From positions 10,673 to 74,672 of the forward strand of contig JBOFFC010000029.1 of assembly GCA_051648405.1 (NCBI GenBank): DNA of 64,000 bases. The letters run 5' to 3'. Positions 27,936 to 35,361 of this stretch are shown here, one piece after another (the first letter of the stretch is position 1; every line of letters starts with the position of its first letter). A model generated the notes under the pieces. The model was not told the DNA's origin, made no database searches, and saw only the letters and a program-made list of their open reading frames with translations. The position numbers and the translations under genes were made by a program. This stretch comes from JBOFFC01 sp051648405. GTDB taxonomy: Bacteria; Planctomycetota; Planctomycetia; Pirellulales; Lacipirellulaceae.

Positions 27936-28613
27936 TCAGCTCTGCTGACGGAACGCGCCCGCGACTCCGATCGACAAGCCGACGAGGCCGACGAGGCCGA
28001 TCGCCGCGGGCTCGGGGATCAGCAGGCCGCTGATCGTCATCGCCCCCGAGGCGGTCGCCGAAGCGAGGACGTTCGGGCCACCTTGTGTTACCGGCGTGCT
28101 GGCCGTGAACGACACCATGACCGTCGGTCCGACGCGCAACCCCGACGGCAGCGACTGCGAGATGACCGCCGCCTCGGTCGAGAAGAACATGACCCCGGAG
28201 TTCAGCAGCACATCGACCGACTCGATCGACAGCCGCAGGTAGTCTCCCGTGCCGGTGAACCAATCGATGCCGAACCCGGCGACGCTCAGCCGCGGCGGCG
28301 ACAGCGGGCCGAGCGCGGGGAGTCCGACGAGGCCGAGGTCGGCGAACGAACCCATCGACGCGGACGACGCGCTGGCGAGGAGCACGTTGTCGATCTCGAA
28401 CACGGTCGAGGCGAGCGCGTCGGACTCGGCTTGGGCAAGGTTCCCCCCGAGCGGCGAAGCCGTGTCGTGCACGGTCTGCCCCGCGACGTCGTAAACGAGA
28501 TCGACGTCACTCAGGATCAGGTTCACCTGCGCGGCGATCGCGACGGGGGACGCGGTGGCGACCAAGGCGGCGAGCGCCGCGATGCGCACAGCACACAGAC
28601 AACTAGAGACCAT
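27936..28613 (-). CDS. PEP-CTERM sorting-signal protein
   Basis: 225 residues; ATG at 28613 has GGAGGAA upstream. A signal peptide (ALAALVATASPVAIAA) is followed by a beta-rich domain and, at the C-terminus, the motif PEP (IPEPAAIG), a hydrophobic helix (LVGLVGLSIGVAGAF) and a basic end RQQS. This tripartite tail is the PEP-CTERM signal recognised by exosortase, so the protein should be membrane-tethered and then cleaved. The C25-like gene is convergent, 64 bases away. Its function is unknown. Confidence 0.87.
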   Translation of the reverse strand: MVSSCLCAVRIAALAALVATASPVAIAAQVNLILSDVDLVYDVAGQTVHDTASPLGGNLAQAESDALASTVFEIDNVLLASASSASMGSFADLGLVGLPALGPLSPPRLSVAGFGIDWFTGTGDYLRLSIESVDVLLNSGVMFFSTEAAVISQSLPSGLRVGPTVMVSFTASTPVTQGGPNVLASATASGAMTISGLLIPEPAAIGLVGLVGLSIGVAGAFRQQS

Positions 28614-28742
28614 CGGCGGGGTTCCTCCATGAAACGTGCTGGCGACCGCTGCGTCGTCGTGACGACTGCGTCAACGTATCCCGGTACCGTGGGACGCAAC
28701 AATCGCGGTTTGGCCGCGTACCGCGAGCGCCGGCGCCGCTAG

Positions 28743-28919
28743 CTAACGGGCGCGGCGGCGTGAGCCGCGCAGGTGGATCCCGCTTGCCTCGGAACGCTTG
28801 CTCTTCGCGAAGCGGGCGGTCTTGGTCTTCCGGCGGGGGGACTCGACCGACCGGCGGCGGGGCGACCCGCTGGCTCGGTCGTCAGGATCGTTGGCTGGTT
28901 CGTCGATCGGATTGGCCAC
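28743..28919 (-). CDS. small basic hypothetical protein (58 aa)
   Basis: A GTG-started frame of 58 codons with strongly GC-biased third positions, as in neighbouring genes. The protein is acidic and polar at first (VANPIDEPANDPDDRASG) and then strongly basic, ending KSKRSEASGIHLRGSRRRAR. No domain is recognised. An RNA- or DNA-binding role is possible from charge alone. AAAGGG upstream is a weak ribosome site. A longer overlapping frame on the same strand (28739-28990) has a poorer composition. Confidence 0.45.
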   Translation of the reverse strand: MANPIDEPANDPDDRASGSPRRRSVESPRRKTKTARFAKSKRSEASGIHLRGSRRRAR

Positions 28920-28996
28920 GGCGGGACCCTTTCATGGGTGGGGAATCGGCGTGCGATCTTCGCGCGCCCGTGGGACACTTCCCTTCGCATCTCGCC

Positions 28997-29545
28997 TCAG
29001 ATTCCAACCGCTACAATCCCGCCGCGATGCAGCTTCTCGGCGATCGCCATCGCCTCGGAGCAGAGGGCGGTAATGTCTTCGCCGAGGGTCGCCTCGGGGA
29101 GGTACAACCACACGCCGACCTCCCGCGCCCAGAGCTCGGCAGCAGCGTCGGGGTCGTCGTCGCAGACCATCAGCAGCGGGCCGCTCGCCTCGGCGAGGCG
29201 TTCCGCCAACCGCCGCAGGGCCAGCTTCGAGCGCTCGTCGCCCGCGGCCCCGTCGCCGTCACGTTCGGCGGCGCCGAGGTCGATGACGGCGAGCTGCGTC
29301 CGCCAGCGCTGCGCGACCTGCCCCGCCTCCGAGACGCTGCGGCAGTCGATCGTGCGCCAACCTGCGGAGGCCGCCGCTTCACTCAGCCGCCGCCGACGCG
29401 CGTCGTCGATCGAAAGGACCATCGCGGTCCAGGAGGCGACGACGCGCGTCAAGTGCGGCGCCTCGACGTGTCGCGACGCACCGCCGCGCGGCGCGGGAGC
29501 GTCGAGGCCGATGCCCATCGTGTGTTCAACTCGAAAGTGACTCAT
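28997..29545 (-). CDS. receiver-like hypothetical protein
   Basis: 182 residues from ATG 29545; an ATG at 29518 is an alternative. The core reads as alternating strands and helices, with VLSIDDARRRRLSEAAASAG, then a strand LAVIDLGAAE in the place of a receiver aspartate strand, and LLMVCDDDPD and GVWLYLPEATL in place of the signalling strands. It looks like a degenerate response-regulator receiver fold without an output domain. The phosphoryl-acceptor Asp is plausible (VIDLG) but the acidic pocket is not certain. Confidence 0.6.
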   Translation of the reverse strand: MSHFRVEHTMGIGLDAPAPRGGASRHVEAPHLTRVVASWTAMVLSIDDARRRRLSEAAASAGWRTIDCRSVSEAGQVAQRWRTQLAVIDLGAAERDGDGAAGDERSKLALRRLAERLAEASGPLLMVCDDDPDAAAELWAREVGVWLYLPEATLGEDITALCSEAMAIAEKLHRGGIVAVGI

Positions 29546-29734
29546 CGGGTGCTCGTCGAGCGGGGGTGCGTCGATCCAACGACATGAGCGCGGCCGCCTG
29601 GGTTGCACGACAACGCGTCGGCAACGACCGCGCAAGAACCAACGCCACGCAGCAGCGGTCCCCCCGCCGAAGCGCCACGCACGCCGGTTACACATCGACT
29701 CGGGGAGCGACGCTTCCGCCCCTCCCGAAGCCGA

Positions 29735-29914
29735 TCACCACGACATCTTGCGACGGCGACGGCGGTGCAGGCCGTTCACTGACTGCGGCGTCTTGCCACG
29801 CTTGCGACCCTGGACGGGACGCGCCCGCTTGGCGGCGCCATCACGAACTTCCCGCGGGAAGCTGTCGGAGCCGTAGGACTCTTGGCTGTGGTCGTACGAT
29901 TGCTCAGTACTCAT
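29735..29914 (-). CDS. small Arg-rich conserved-type hypothetical protein (59 aa)
   Basis: A 59-codon frame starting at ATG 29914 with a good ribosome site (GAGGAG eight or nine bases upstream) and GC-rich third positions. The N-terminus is acidic and Ser/Tyr-rich (STEQSYDHSQESYGSDSF), the C-terminus is strongly basic and ends QSVNGLHRRRRRKMSW. No domain is recognised and no export signal is visible. The charge layout suggests nucleic-acid or ribosome binding; this is inference. Confidence 0.72.
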   Translation of the reverse strand: MSTEQSYDHSQESYGSDSFPREVRDGAAKRARPVQGRKRGKTPQSVNGLHRRRRRKMSW

Positions 29915-30371
29915 GGGCCTACTCCTCTTCGTGAAACGGTAGGGACCTCTGCTCCCCCGTCGCCCGCGATGCGCCTTAGCCCCGCTCCCCCGTGGCCCCT
30001 CTTTTCAAAGAGGCCCCCCTTCGGAAGTGCGGCGCCCGACGGCGCGATCGCAAGCCGGGTCCTACCCCCCCCTTAAGCGAGCCGTGTGCCAGACGCCCCG
30101 ACGACGTTGTTCGTGCGTCGCAAGTGCAGGCAGCGGCAAGAGATGCGCGCCGATGAGCCGGATGGGGCGGGACCTCCGACACCGGGACGACCTTCCCCAG
30201 GATGGTGAAGCCGTTCCGACAGCGATCGCCTAACTCGTTGCCGCATTGAGGGTTGCGGCACGATTCACCGATCGGGTGAACCCTCCCCGGAACGGGGAGC
30301 AGGAGTCGGGCCGGCAGCGACCGGGTCGGCCGCCGCCCGACGGGCCCCGTTCTGGGCGCGTCGCCAATATG

Positions 30372-30464
30372 GGCGAGCCGGCGGCGGCAGCCGTCGGAGT
30401 CGTTCCCTGTGGGCGGAGTCGGCCGTGGCGCAATCACTCCGACGGCTGGCGTCGCCGGCTCGCC
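30372..30464. repeat. 93-base inverted-repeat element (family D), copy 2
   Basis: Arms 30372-30400 and 30436-30464 pair as inverted repeats around a 35-base centre; the arms start GGCGAGCCG and end CGGAGT as at 22061. About half of the central bases also match copy 1, including GAGTC. The element lies in the 651-base gene-free gap 29915-30565, which also contains a possible hairpin CCCCTCTTTTCAAAGAGG near 29997 but no convincing gene. Confidence 0.88.
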
Positions 30465-30565
30465 TTTCGCTGCGCGATGGTGCCGGTGTGCTTCGCAGCG
30501 AACGCAGCGCGGGGATCAGTCGCTGCGCAGGGCCGCGCTAGAAGAAGTCGCTGGCGCCGAGCGGG

Positions 30566-31549
30566 TCAGTTCACTGACGGCTTCTGCTGAGCCAGGAGGC
30601 GCGTCATCGTGTTGGGGTGGACCCCCAACAGCTTCGCGGCGCGGCCTTTGTGGCCGCTGGTGGCCCGCAGCGCCTGGCGGAGCGCCAGGTCGCGGAGGCG
30701 GTCGAGGTTCATCATCGGCAGCGCCGGCTCGCCGTCGAGCTTACGACGCCCCGAGGGGAGCTCCGGGTCGCAGTCGAGGACATAAGCCTGCTCGATGACA
30801 TGCGACAACTGCCGCAGGTTGCCAGGCCAGGCGTACTCGCAGAAGTCCCGCAGCCGGTCCTGCGACGGGCGCCACAACTGCCGCCCGTACTTGGCGGCGA
30901 AGCGCTCGGAGAAGAACGCGATGAACGCGGGGATGTCCTCGACTCGGTCGCGCAGCGCGGGGACACGCAGCTCGACCATGTTGAGGCGGTAGTAGAGGTC
31001 TTCGCGGAAGCGTCCCTCGGCGACCTCGGTTTCAAGGTCGCGGTTCGTCGCAGCGATCACCTGGATGTCGATCCGCTCGGGGTGCGAGGCGCCGACCGGC
31101 GTGACCTCGCTCTGCTGCAGCACACGCAGCAGCTTCGGCTGCAATTCCAGCGGCATCTCGCCGACTTCGTCGAGGAACACCACGCCCCCTTGCGCGGCGC
31201 GGAACACGCCGAGGCTCTTGCCGGCGGCGCCGGTGAACGCCCCTTTTTCGTGCCCGAAGAGTTGACTTTCAGCCAGCGTGGCAGTGAGGGCGGCGCAGTT
31301 GACGGGGACAAACGGCCGGTTGCGGCGCGGGCTCAGGCGGTGGAGCGCCTTGGCCCACAGCTCTTTGCCGGTGCCGGTCTCGCCGGTCACCAAGACGGTG
31401 CATTGCACCTCGGCCGCCTTTTCGGCGTGCCGCGCGATCTGACGCGCCCGCGGGCTGTCCCCCAGGCGCCATGCGTCCGGTTCCGAGGCCGGGCGCGACA
31501 CCAACGAGTCAATCGTCGGCGTGTCGTTCGTAGTTGCCGATGACGGCAT
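30566..31549 (-). CDS. sigma-54-dependent transcriptional activator without sensor domain
   Basis: 327 residues from ATG 31549 with AAGGGG upstream. After a 40-residue linker comes the AAA+ domain: Walker A GETGTGKE, the sigma-54 contact loop GAFTGA (HEKGAFTGAAG), Walker B VVFLDEVGEM, R-finger region RFREDLYYRLN and WPGNLRQL. The C-terminus is a Fis-type helix-turn-helix (HKGRAAKLLGVHPNTMTRLL). There is no receiver, GAF or PAS domain, so activity must be set by another protein, as for PspF, which has the same size. It could control envelope stress or flagellar genes; no target site was proved here. Confidence 0.92.
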   Translation of the reverse strand: MPSSATTNDTPTIDSLVSRPASEPDAWRLGDSPRARQIARHAEKAAEVQCTVLVTGETGTGKELWAKALHRLSPRRNRPFVPVNCAALTATLAESQLFGHEKGAFTGAAGKSLGVFRAAQGGVVFLDEVGEMPLELQPKLLRVLQQSEVTPVGASHPERIDIQVIAATNRDLETEVAEGRFREDLYYRLNMVELRVPALRDRVEDIPAFIAFFSERFAAKYGRQLWRPSQDRLRDFCEYAWPGNLRQLSHVIEQAYVLDCDPELPSGRRKLDGEPALPMMNLDRLRDLALRQALRATSGHKGRAAKLLGVHPNTMTRLLAQQKPSVN

Positions 31550-32031
31550 GTAGCTACCACCCCTTCTCGGGGAGGCTCGTGCGAACACGTCGCGGCAGTG
31601 CGATCGGGTTCGATTCGGGGAGACGGCTCCGTAACGAACGGCGACCCACGCTGCGTGGGGGGCCGAAGTCGGTAGGGAGTCGTCTTTAGTCCGGGGTCAC
31701 GAGCGCTCCTCGATGCTTGAAAGGTGAACGGGTTCCAAAAGAGACTCGACGAGCTTCTAGAAAGCCGCCCGCATCTTTGCGGAACCGGGGCGCTGCCAAC
31801 GCCACGAGCGAACCTTCTCTGTCCACCCCTGATGGTAAACGGCGCGGCCCCGTTCTACAACAAATCCGTCTACGAAATCACTACGGATCAAGGGCTGCTA
31901 GCGGCTTGAAACGGCCGCGCCGATTGTCCCGAAAGCAGTGACAAACGTCCGATTTGTCGGCCGGGCGCAGGTGTGGATTTGCGCGACGGCGAGGCTCTGT
32001 GAGCGCTTTCAGCCCCGCGGAGCGGCGACTG
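31550..32031. other. gene-free region between the sigma-54 activator and lpxI
   Basis: 482 bases with lower GC than the surroundings, especially 31720-31915. It holds a hairpin GACAAA-loop-TTTGTC at 31938-31956 and a weak 61-codon frame (31724-31909) whose third-position composition does not match the genome. Probably regulatory or remnant DNA. Confidence 0.35.
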
Positions 32032-32919
32032 TTATGCGGCAACCCGAATCCCGGCCCGTTCGGCGGGGAGGGCGACTACGGAAATCCGCAGTTTTTCGGC
32101 CGCCCGGCGGAAGTCGTCGCCATCCAGCAAGATCGTCCGCCCCGCCTCGATCGCCAGGACGCGACCTCCCGCGGCGGCGATCGTCTTCAGCGTCCGGATG
32201 CCGACGGTCGGCACGTCCCAGCGCATGTCCTGCTGCGGCTTGGCGACCTTCACAACGGTGAACCCCCCTCCCGAGCAAAGCTGCCCGGCGCGGGCGATGC
32301 ACAGGTCGGTCCCTTCGATCGCCTCGACCGCCAGGACCGCCCGGTCCTTCACGCAGACGCTCTGGCCCACGTCGAGCCGTCCCATCTCCTTCGCCAGGCG
32401 CCAGCCGAACTCGATGTCGGCCCGGGCCGCATCGCTCGGGCGCTTTCCGGCGACGAGCCCTTCGGGAACGAGCAATTCGGGGGCGAAGTCGGTCGGGGGG
32501 ACCATCTCGACCCCGCCGAGGCCGAACGCGCCGACGAACGCGCTGAGGATCGTGTCGTCGCGGCGGTCGGAGCTGCGCCCGAAGAAGTGCGGCGTGAACG
32601 TCCGCAGGAACGTCGCGTCGGGGATGTACCGGACCCAGGCCCACGGTCGGTAAAGATCGACCTTGTGGAACTTGCCTGCGAGCGACGCGCGCTGGACGCC
32701 GCGGCGCTGAAAGTAACGGATCGCGCCGCCGAGCTGGGCCGCCCCCATCCAGCGGAACTCATCGACGGCGTCGCGGATCGAGGCTTCGGCGTGGCCGCGG
32801 ATCCCGAGGCAGCAGACGCGATGGCCCGCTTCGCGCATCCGCGTCGCCACGACGACCGGCAGATTCCCCCAACCCGCCACAAGGCCGAGCGGAGCGCCGT
32901 TGGTTGCTTGCAGAATCAT
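32032..32919 (-). CDS. lpxI: UDP-2,3-diacylglucosamine pyrophosphatase LpxI
   Basis: 295 residues; ATG 32919 chosen over a TTG at 32943 that would overlap the lpxD stop codon. The N-terminal domain starts PLGLVAGWGNLPVVVA, followed by the linker and the C-terminal catalytic part with MGRLDVGQSVCVKDRAVLAVEAIEGTD (read as GQSVCVKD and VEAIEGTD), LCIARAG and the TVVKVAKPQQDMRWDVPTVG segment (VKVAKPQQD, DVPTVG). It hydrolyses UDP-2,3-diacylglucosamine to lipid X in lipid A synthesis. It follows lpxD by 20 bases in the same operon. Confidence 0.92.
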   Translation of the reverse strand: MILQATNGAPLGLVAGWGNLPVVVATRMREAGHRVCCLGIRGHAEASIRDAVDEFRWMGAAQLGGAIRYFQRRGVQRASLAGKFHKVDLYRPWAWVRYIPDATFLRTFTPHFFGRSSDRRDDTILSAFVGAFGLGGVEMVPPTDFAPELLVPEGLVAGKRPSDAARADIEFGWRLAKEMGRLDVGQSVCVKDRAVLAVEAIEGTDLCIARAGQLCSGGGFTVVKVAKPQQDMRWDVPTVGIRTLKTIAAAGGRVLAIEAGRTILLDGDDFRRAAEKLRISVVALPAERAGIRVAA

Positions 32920-32939
32920 CGGCGTGCCCGGGGGGGTTC

Positions 32940-34028
32940 TCAAGCGGCGCGCTCGGTCGAGCGGGGGTCCATCGTGCGCGACTCACCCAGGCGCGCGCGG
33001 AGCGCGTTGAGTTCCAGCCGCAGGGCGCGGACCTCTTTGCGGATCTCGGGGAGCTTGGCGATCGCCGCGAAGCGGATGCGCGATTCGCGGATCGGCACCG
33101 CCGGGGCGCCGAGCATCGTCTCCCCCGCGGGGACGTCGTTCGAGACACCGGCCATCGCCGAGATCACGGCGTGGTCGCCGATGTGGACGTGGTCGCGGAC
33201 CCCCACCTGGCCGGCCATCACAACGTAGTCCCCCGTCGTCGTGCTGCCGGCGATCCCGACCTGCGAGCAGATCAGGTTGTGGCGCCCGATCCGGCAGTTG
33301 TGGGCGATCTGGACAAGGTTGTCGATCTTGGTCCCCTCGCCGATCTTGGTGGGGCCGTAGGCGCCGCGGTCGATCGTGCTGTTGGCGCCGATCTCGACGT
33401 CGGCCCCGAGCTCGACGTTGCCGAGCTGCGCGGCGAGCACATGACGGCCGTCGGCCTGGCGGTAACCAAAGCCGTCGGCCCCCAGCACGGCCCCCGAGTG
33501 CAGGCGGCAGCGGTCGCCGATCACGGCGCCCGCGTAGATTGTCACGCCGGCGGCGAGGTAGACGTTCGCTCCCAGGCGGCAGTCGTCGCCGATCACGGCG
33601 TTCGGGCCGATCTCGCAGCCGTCGCCGACGACGACGCGCTCGCCGATCACGGCCCCCGCCGCCACGCCCACGCCGCTGCCGAGCGACGCCGACGCGGCGA
33701 TCGACGCGGTCGGATGGACCCCGATCGGCTTGCGGTCGGGACTCGGGCGGAACCGCTCGACGAGCCGGATAAAGGCGGAGTGGACGTCGTCGACCTCGAT
33801 CGTCGGCAGGCCGGCGACGCGCACCCCGCGGGGGGCAACGACGGCCGACGCCGTGGCGTTGCCTAGTTTCGCCAACCGATCGACGTGGTCGATCATCGTG
33901 ATCGTGCCGGGGGTCGCGTCGTCGAGCGGCCAGGCGTTGTGCAGGACGATCGTCGCGTCGCCGTGCGCCGTCCCGCCGACGTACGCAGCGAGCTCGGCGA
34001 GGGTGGCGGGGTTAGTCATCTTGGTCAT
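32940..34028 (-). CDS. lpxD: UDP-3-O-acylglucosamine N-acyltransferase LpxD
   Basis: 362 residues from ATG 34028 (second ATG at 34019). The N-terminal uridine-binding domain (about 1-100) is followed by a left-handed beta-helix made of hexapeptide repeats ([I/V]GxxxxI, about 105-300: VIGERVVVGDGCEIGPNA, VIGDDCRLGANV). The catalytic region QIAHNCRIGRHN contains the invariant His of LpxD, and GQVGVRDHVHIGD fits as well. It adds the N-linked 3-hydroxyacyl chain in lipid A synthesis. A C-terminal helix closes the trimer. The gene heads the lpxD-lpxI pair. Confidence 0.95.
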   Translation of the reverse strand: MTKMTNPATLAELAAYVGGTAHGDATIVLHNAWPLDDATPGTITMIDHVDRLAKLGNATASAVVAPRGVRVAGLPTIEVDDVHSAFIRLVERFRPSPDRKPIGVHPTASIAASASLGSGVGVAAGAVIGERVVVGDGCEIGPNAVIGDDCRLGANVYLAAGVTIYAGAVIGDRCRLHSGAVLGADGFGYRQADGRHVLAAQLGNVELGADVEIGANSTIDRGAYGPTKIGEGTKIDNLVQIAHNCRIGRHNLICSQVGIAGSTTTGDYVVMAGQVGVRDHVHIGDHAVISAMAGVSNDVPAGETMLGAPAVPIRESRIRFAAIAKLPEIRKEVRALRLELNALRARLGESRTMDPRSTERAA

Positions 34029-34184
34029 CGCGGGAGCGTCCCTGCGCCAGCGGAGAAGAAGGGCGGGGGGTTGTAAGCCACCCCCGCGAAAGCCGACAAG
34101 AGCAAGCGGGCCACGCCGCCACGAGAACCGAGGAATCGGCCCGGCCGGCGCCGGAAGCACGACCCCCGACGACGCCTGACCTGG

Positions 34185-34565
34185 ATGCCTGACTTCGACG
34201 TCATCGACGCCTTCGCGACGCTGTGGGTGCTAGCGCTAGCGTTCGGCGGCGCCGTCGCCGGCTGGGTGCTGATGGGGCTCGACTACCGGGCGTACCTGCG
34301 TTCGCTGCGGCGGGCGCTGGTGGCGATCACGGGCGTGACGTCGGGCCTCCCCTACTGGGCCCGCCGACATCGCCCGGACTGCTTTATTGAGCTTGGAGTC
34401 GAGCCGACCGCGAAGCGCAGCGAGGTCCTCGCCGCGTACCGACGGCGGGCCAAAGAGGTCCACCCCGACTTGGGGGGGGACCGGAAGAGCTTCGACAAGG
34501 TGCAGGCTGCGTTCCGCGAAGCGATCGAGGCGGTCGAGGCCGCCGAAACCGGCGGCCGCGGATAG
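34185..34565 (+). CDS. membrane-anchored J-domain protein
   Basis: 126 residues with an N-terminal membrane helix (FATLWVLALAFGGAVAGWVL, about 10-29) and a C-terminal J domain (about 62-122) with the essential HPD motif in AKEVHPDLGGDR. J domains stimulate DnaK ATPase activity; a membrane-anchored J protein recruits DnaK to the envelope. The gene converges on lptB with only 7 bases between the two. Confidence 0.87.
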   Translation: MPDFDVIDAFATLWVLALAFGGAVAGWVLMGLDYRAYLRSLRRALVAITGVTSGLPYWARRHRPDCFIELGVEPTAKRSEVLAAYRRRAKEVHPDLGGDRKSFDKVQAAFREAIEAVEAAETGGRG

Positions 34566-34572
34566 GCCTTCG

Positions 34573-35307
34573 CTACGCCGCGCCGAGCTCGATCCCCTCG
34601 CCGAAGTAGTGCTTGCGCGCCTCGGGGTTGCGCAGCACCTCGTCGGGACGACCGTGGCACAGCACCCGGCCCGCCTTGACGACGTAGCTGCGGTCGGTGA
34701 TTTCGAGCGTCTCACGGACCTGGTGGTCGGTGATCAAGATTGCGATCCCCGTGTCGCGCAGGTCGCGGACGATCGCCTGGATGCTGTCAATCGTCACGGG
34801 GTCGATCCCCGTGAACGGTTCGTCGAGCAGGATGATCTTCGGCTGGCTGACCAGGCAGCGGGCGATCTCCAGGCGCCGCCGCTCGCCCCCCGAGAGGCTC
34901 ATCGCCCGGCTGCGGCGCAGTTTTGTGATGCCGAACTGTTCAAGCAGCTCGTCGCAGCGCCGGCGCCGGGTCCTGCGATCGACCCCCAGCATCTCCATGA
35001 CGCCGAGCAGGTTGTTTTGCACCGACAGCTTGCGGAAGACGCTCGACTCTTGGGCCAGGTAGCCCATCCCCCCGTCGCGCGCCCGGCGGTACATCGGCCA
35101 GCGTGTGACGTCCTGCCCGGCGAGGCGGACCGTGCCGGCGTCGGGATCGACCATCCCGCACGTCATGCGGAACGACGTCGTCTTGCCGGCGCCGTTCGGT
35201 CCCAGGAGGCCGACGATCTCGCCCGGCTCGACCTCGAACGCCACGCCATCGACGACGCGTCGCCGCCCGTACGACTTCACCAGCCCGCGGGCTTCGAGTA
35301 GCGGCAT
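34573..35307 (-). CDS. lptB: LPS export ABC transporter ATPase LptB
   Basis: 244 residues. Walker A is GLLGPNGAGKTT, the ABC signature LSGGERRRLEIA and Walker B IILLDEPFTGIDP are intact, and the H-loop TDHQVRETLEI and RSYVVKAGRV are typical of LptB. It powers lipopolysaccharide extraction from the inner membrane with LptF and LptG, which are not in the window. Signal peptidase I lies 54 bases upstream on the same strand. Confidence 0.93.
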   Translation of the reverse strand: MPLLEARGLVKSYGRRRVVDGVAFEVEPGEIVGLLGPNGAGKTTSFRMTCGMVDPDAGTVRLAGQDVTRWPMYRRARDGGMGYLAQESSVFRKLSVQNNLLGVMEMLGVDRRTRRRRCDELLEQFGITKLRRSRAMSLSGGERRRLEIARCLVSQPKIILLDEPFTGIDPVTIDSIQAIVRDLRDTGIAILITDHQVRETLEITDRSYVVKAGRVLCHGRPDEVLRNPEARKHYFGEGIELGAA

Positions 35308-35361
35308 GGCGTCCTCCGTGACGCGGTCGGGTGCGGGCGCGAGCGCGGGGGCCCGGGTCTG

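Noticed and set aside
31724..31909. 61-codon GTG frame between the sigma-54 activator and lpxI
   Set aside because: Third-position GC is far lower than in all confirmed genes, there is no clear ribosome site, and no domain is recognised.
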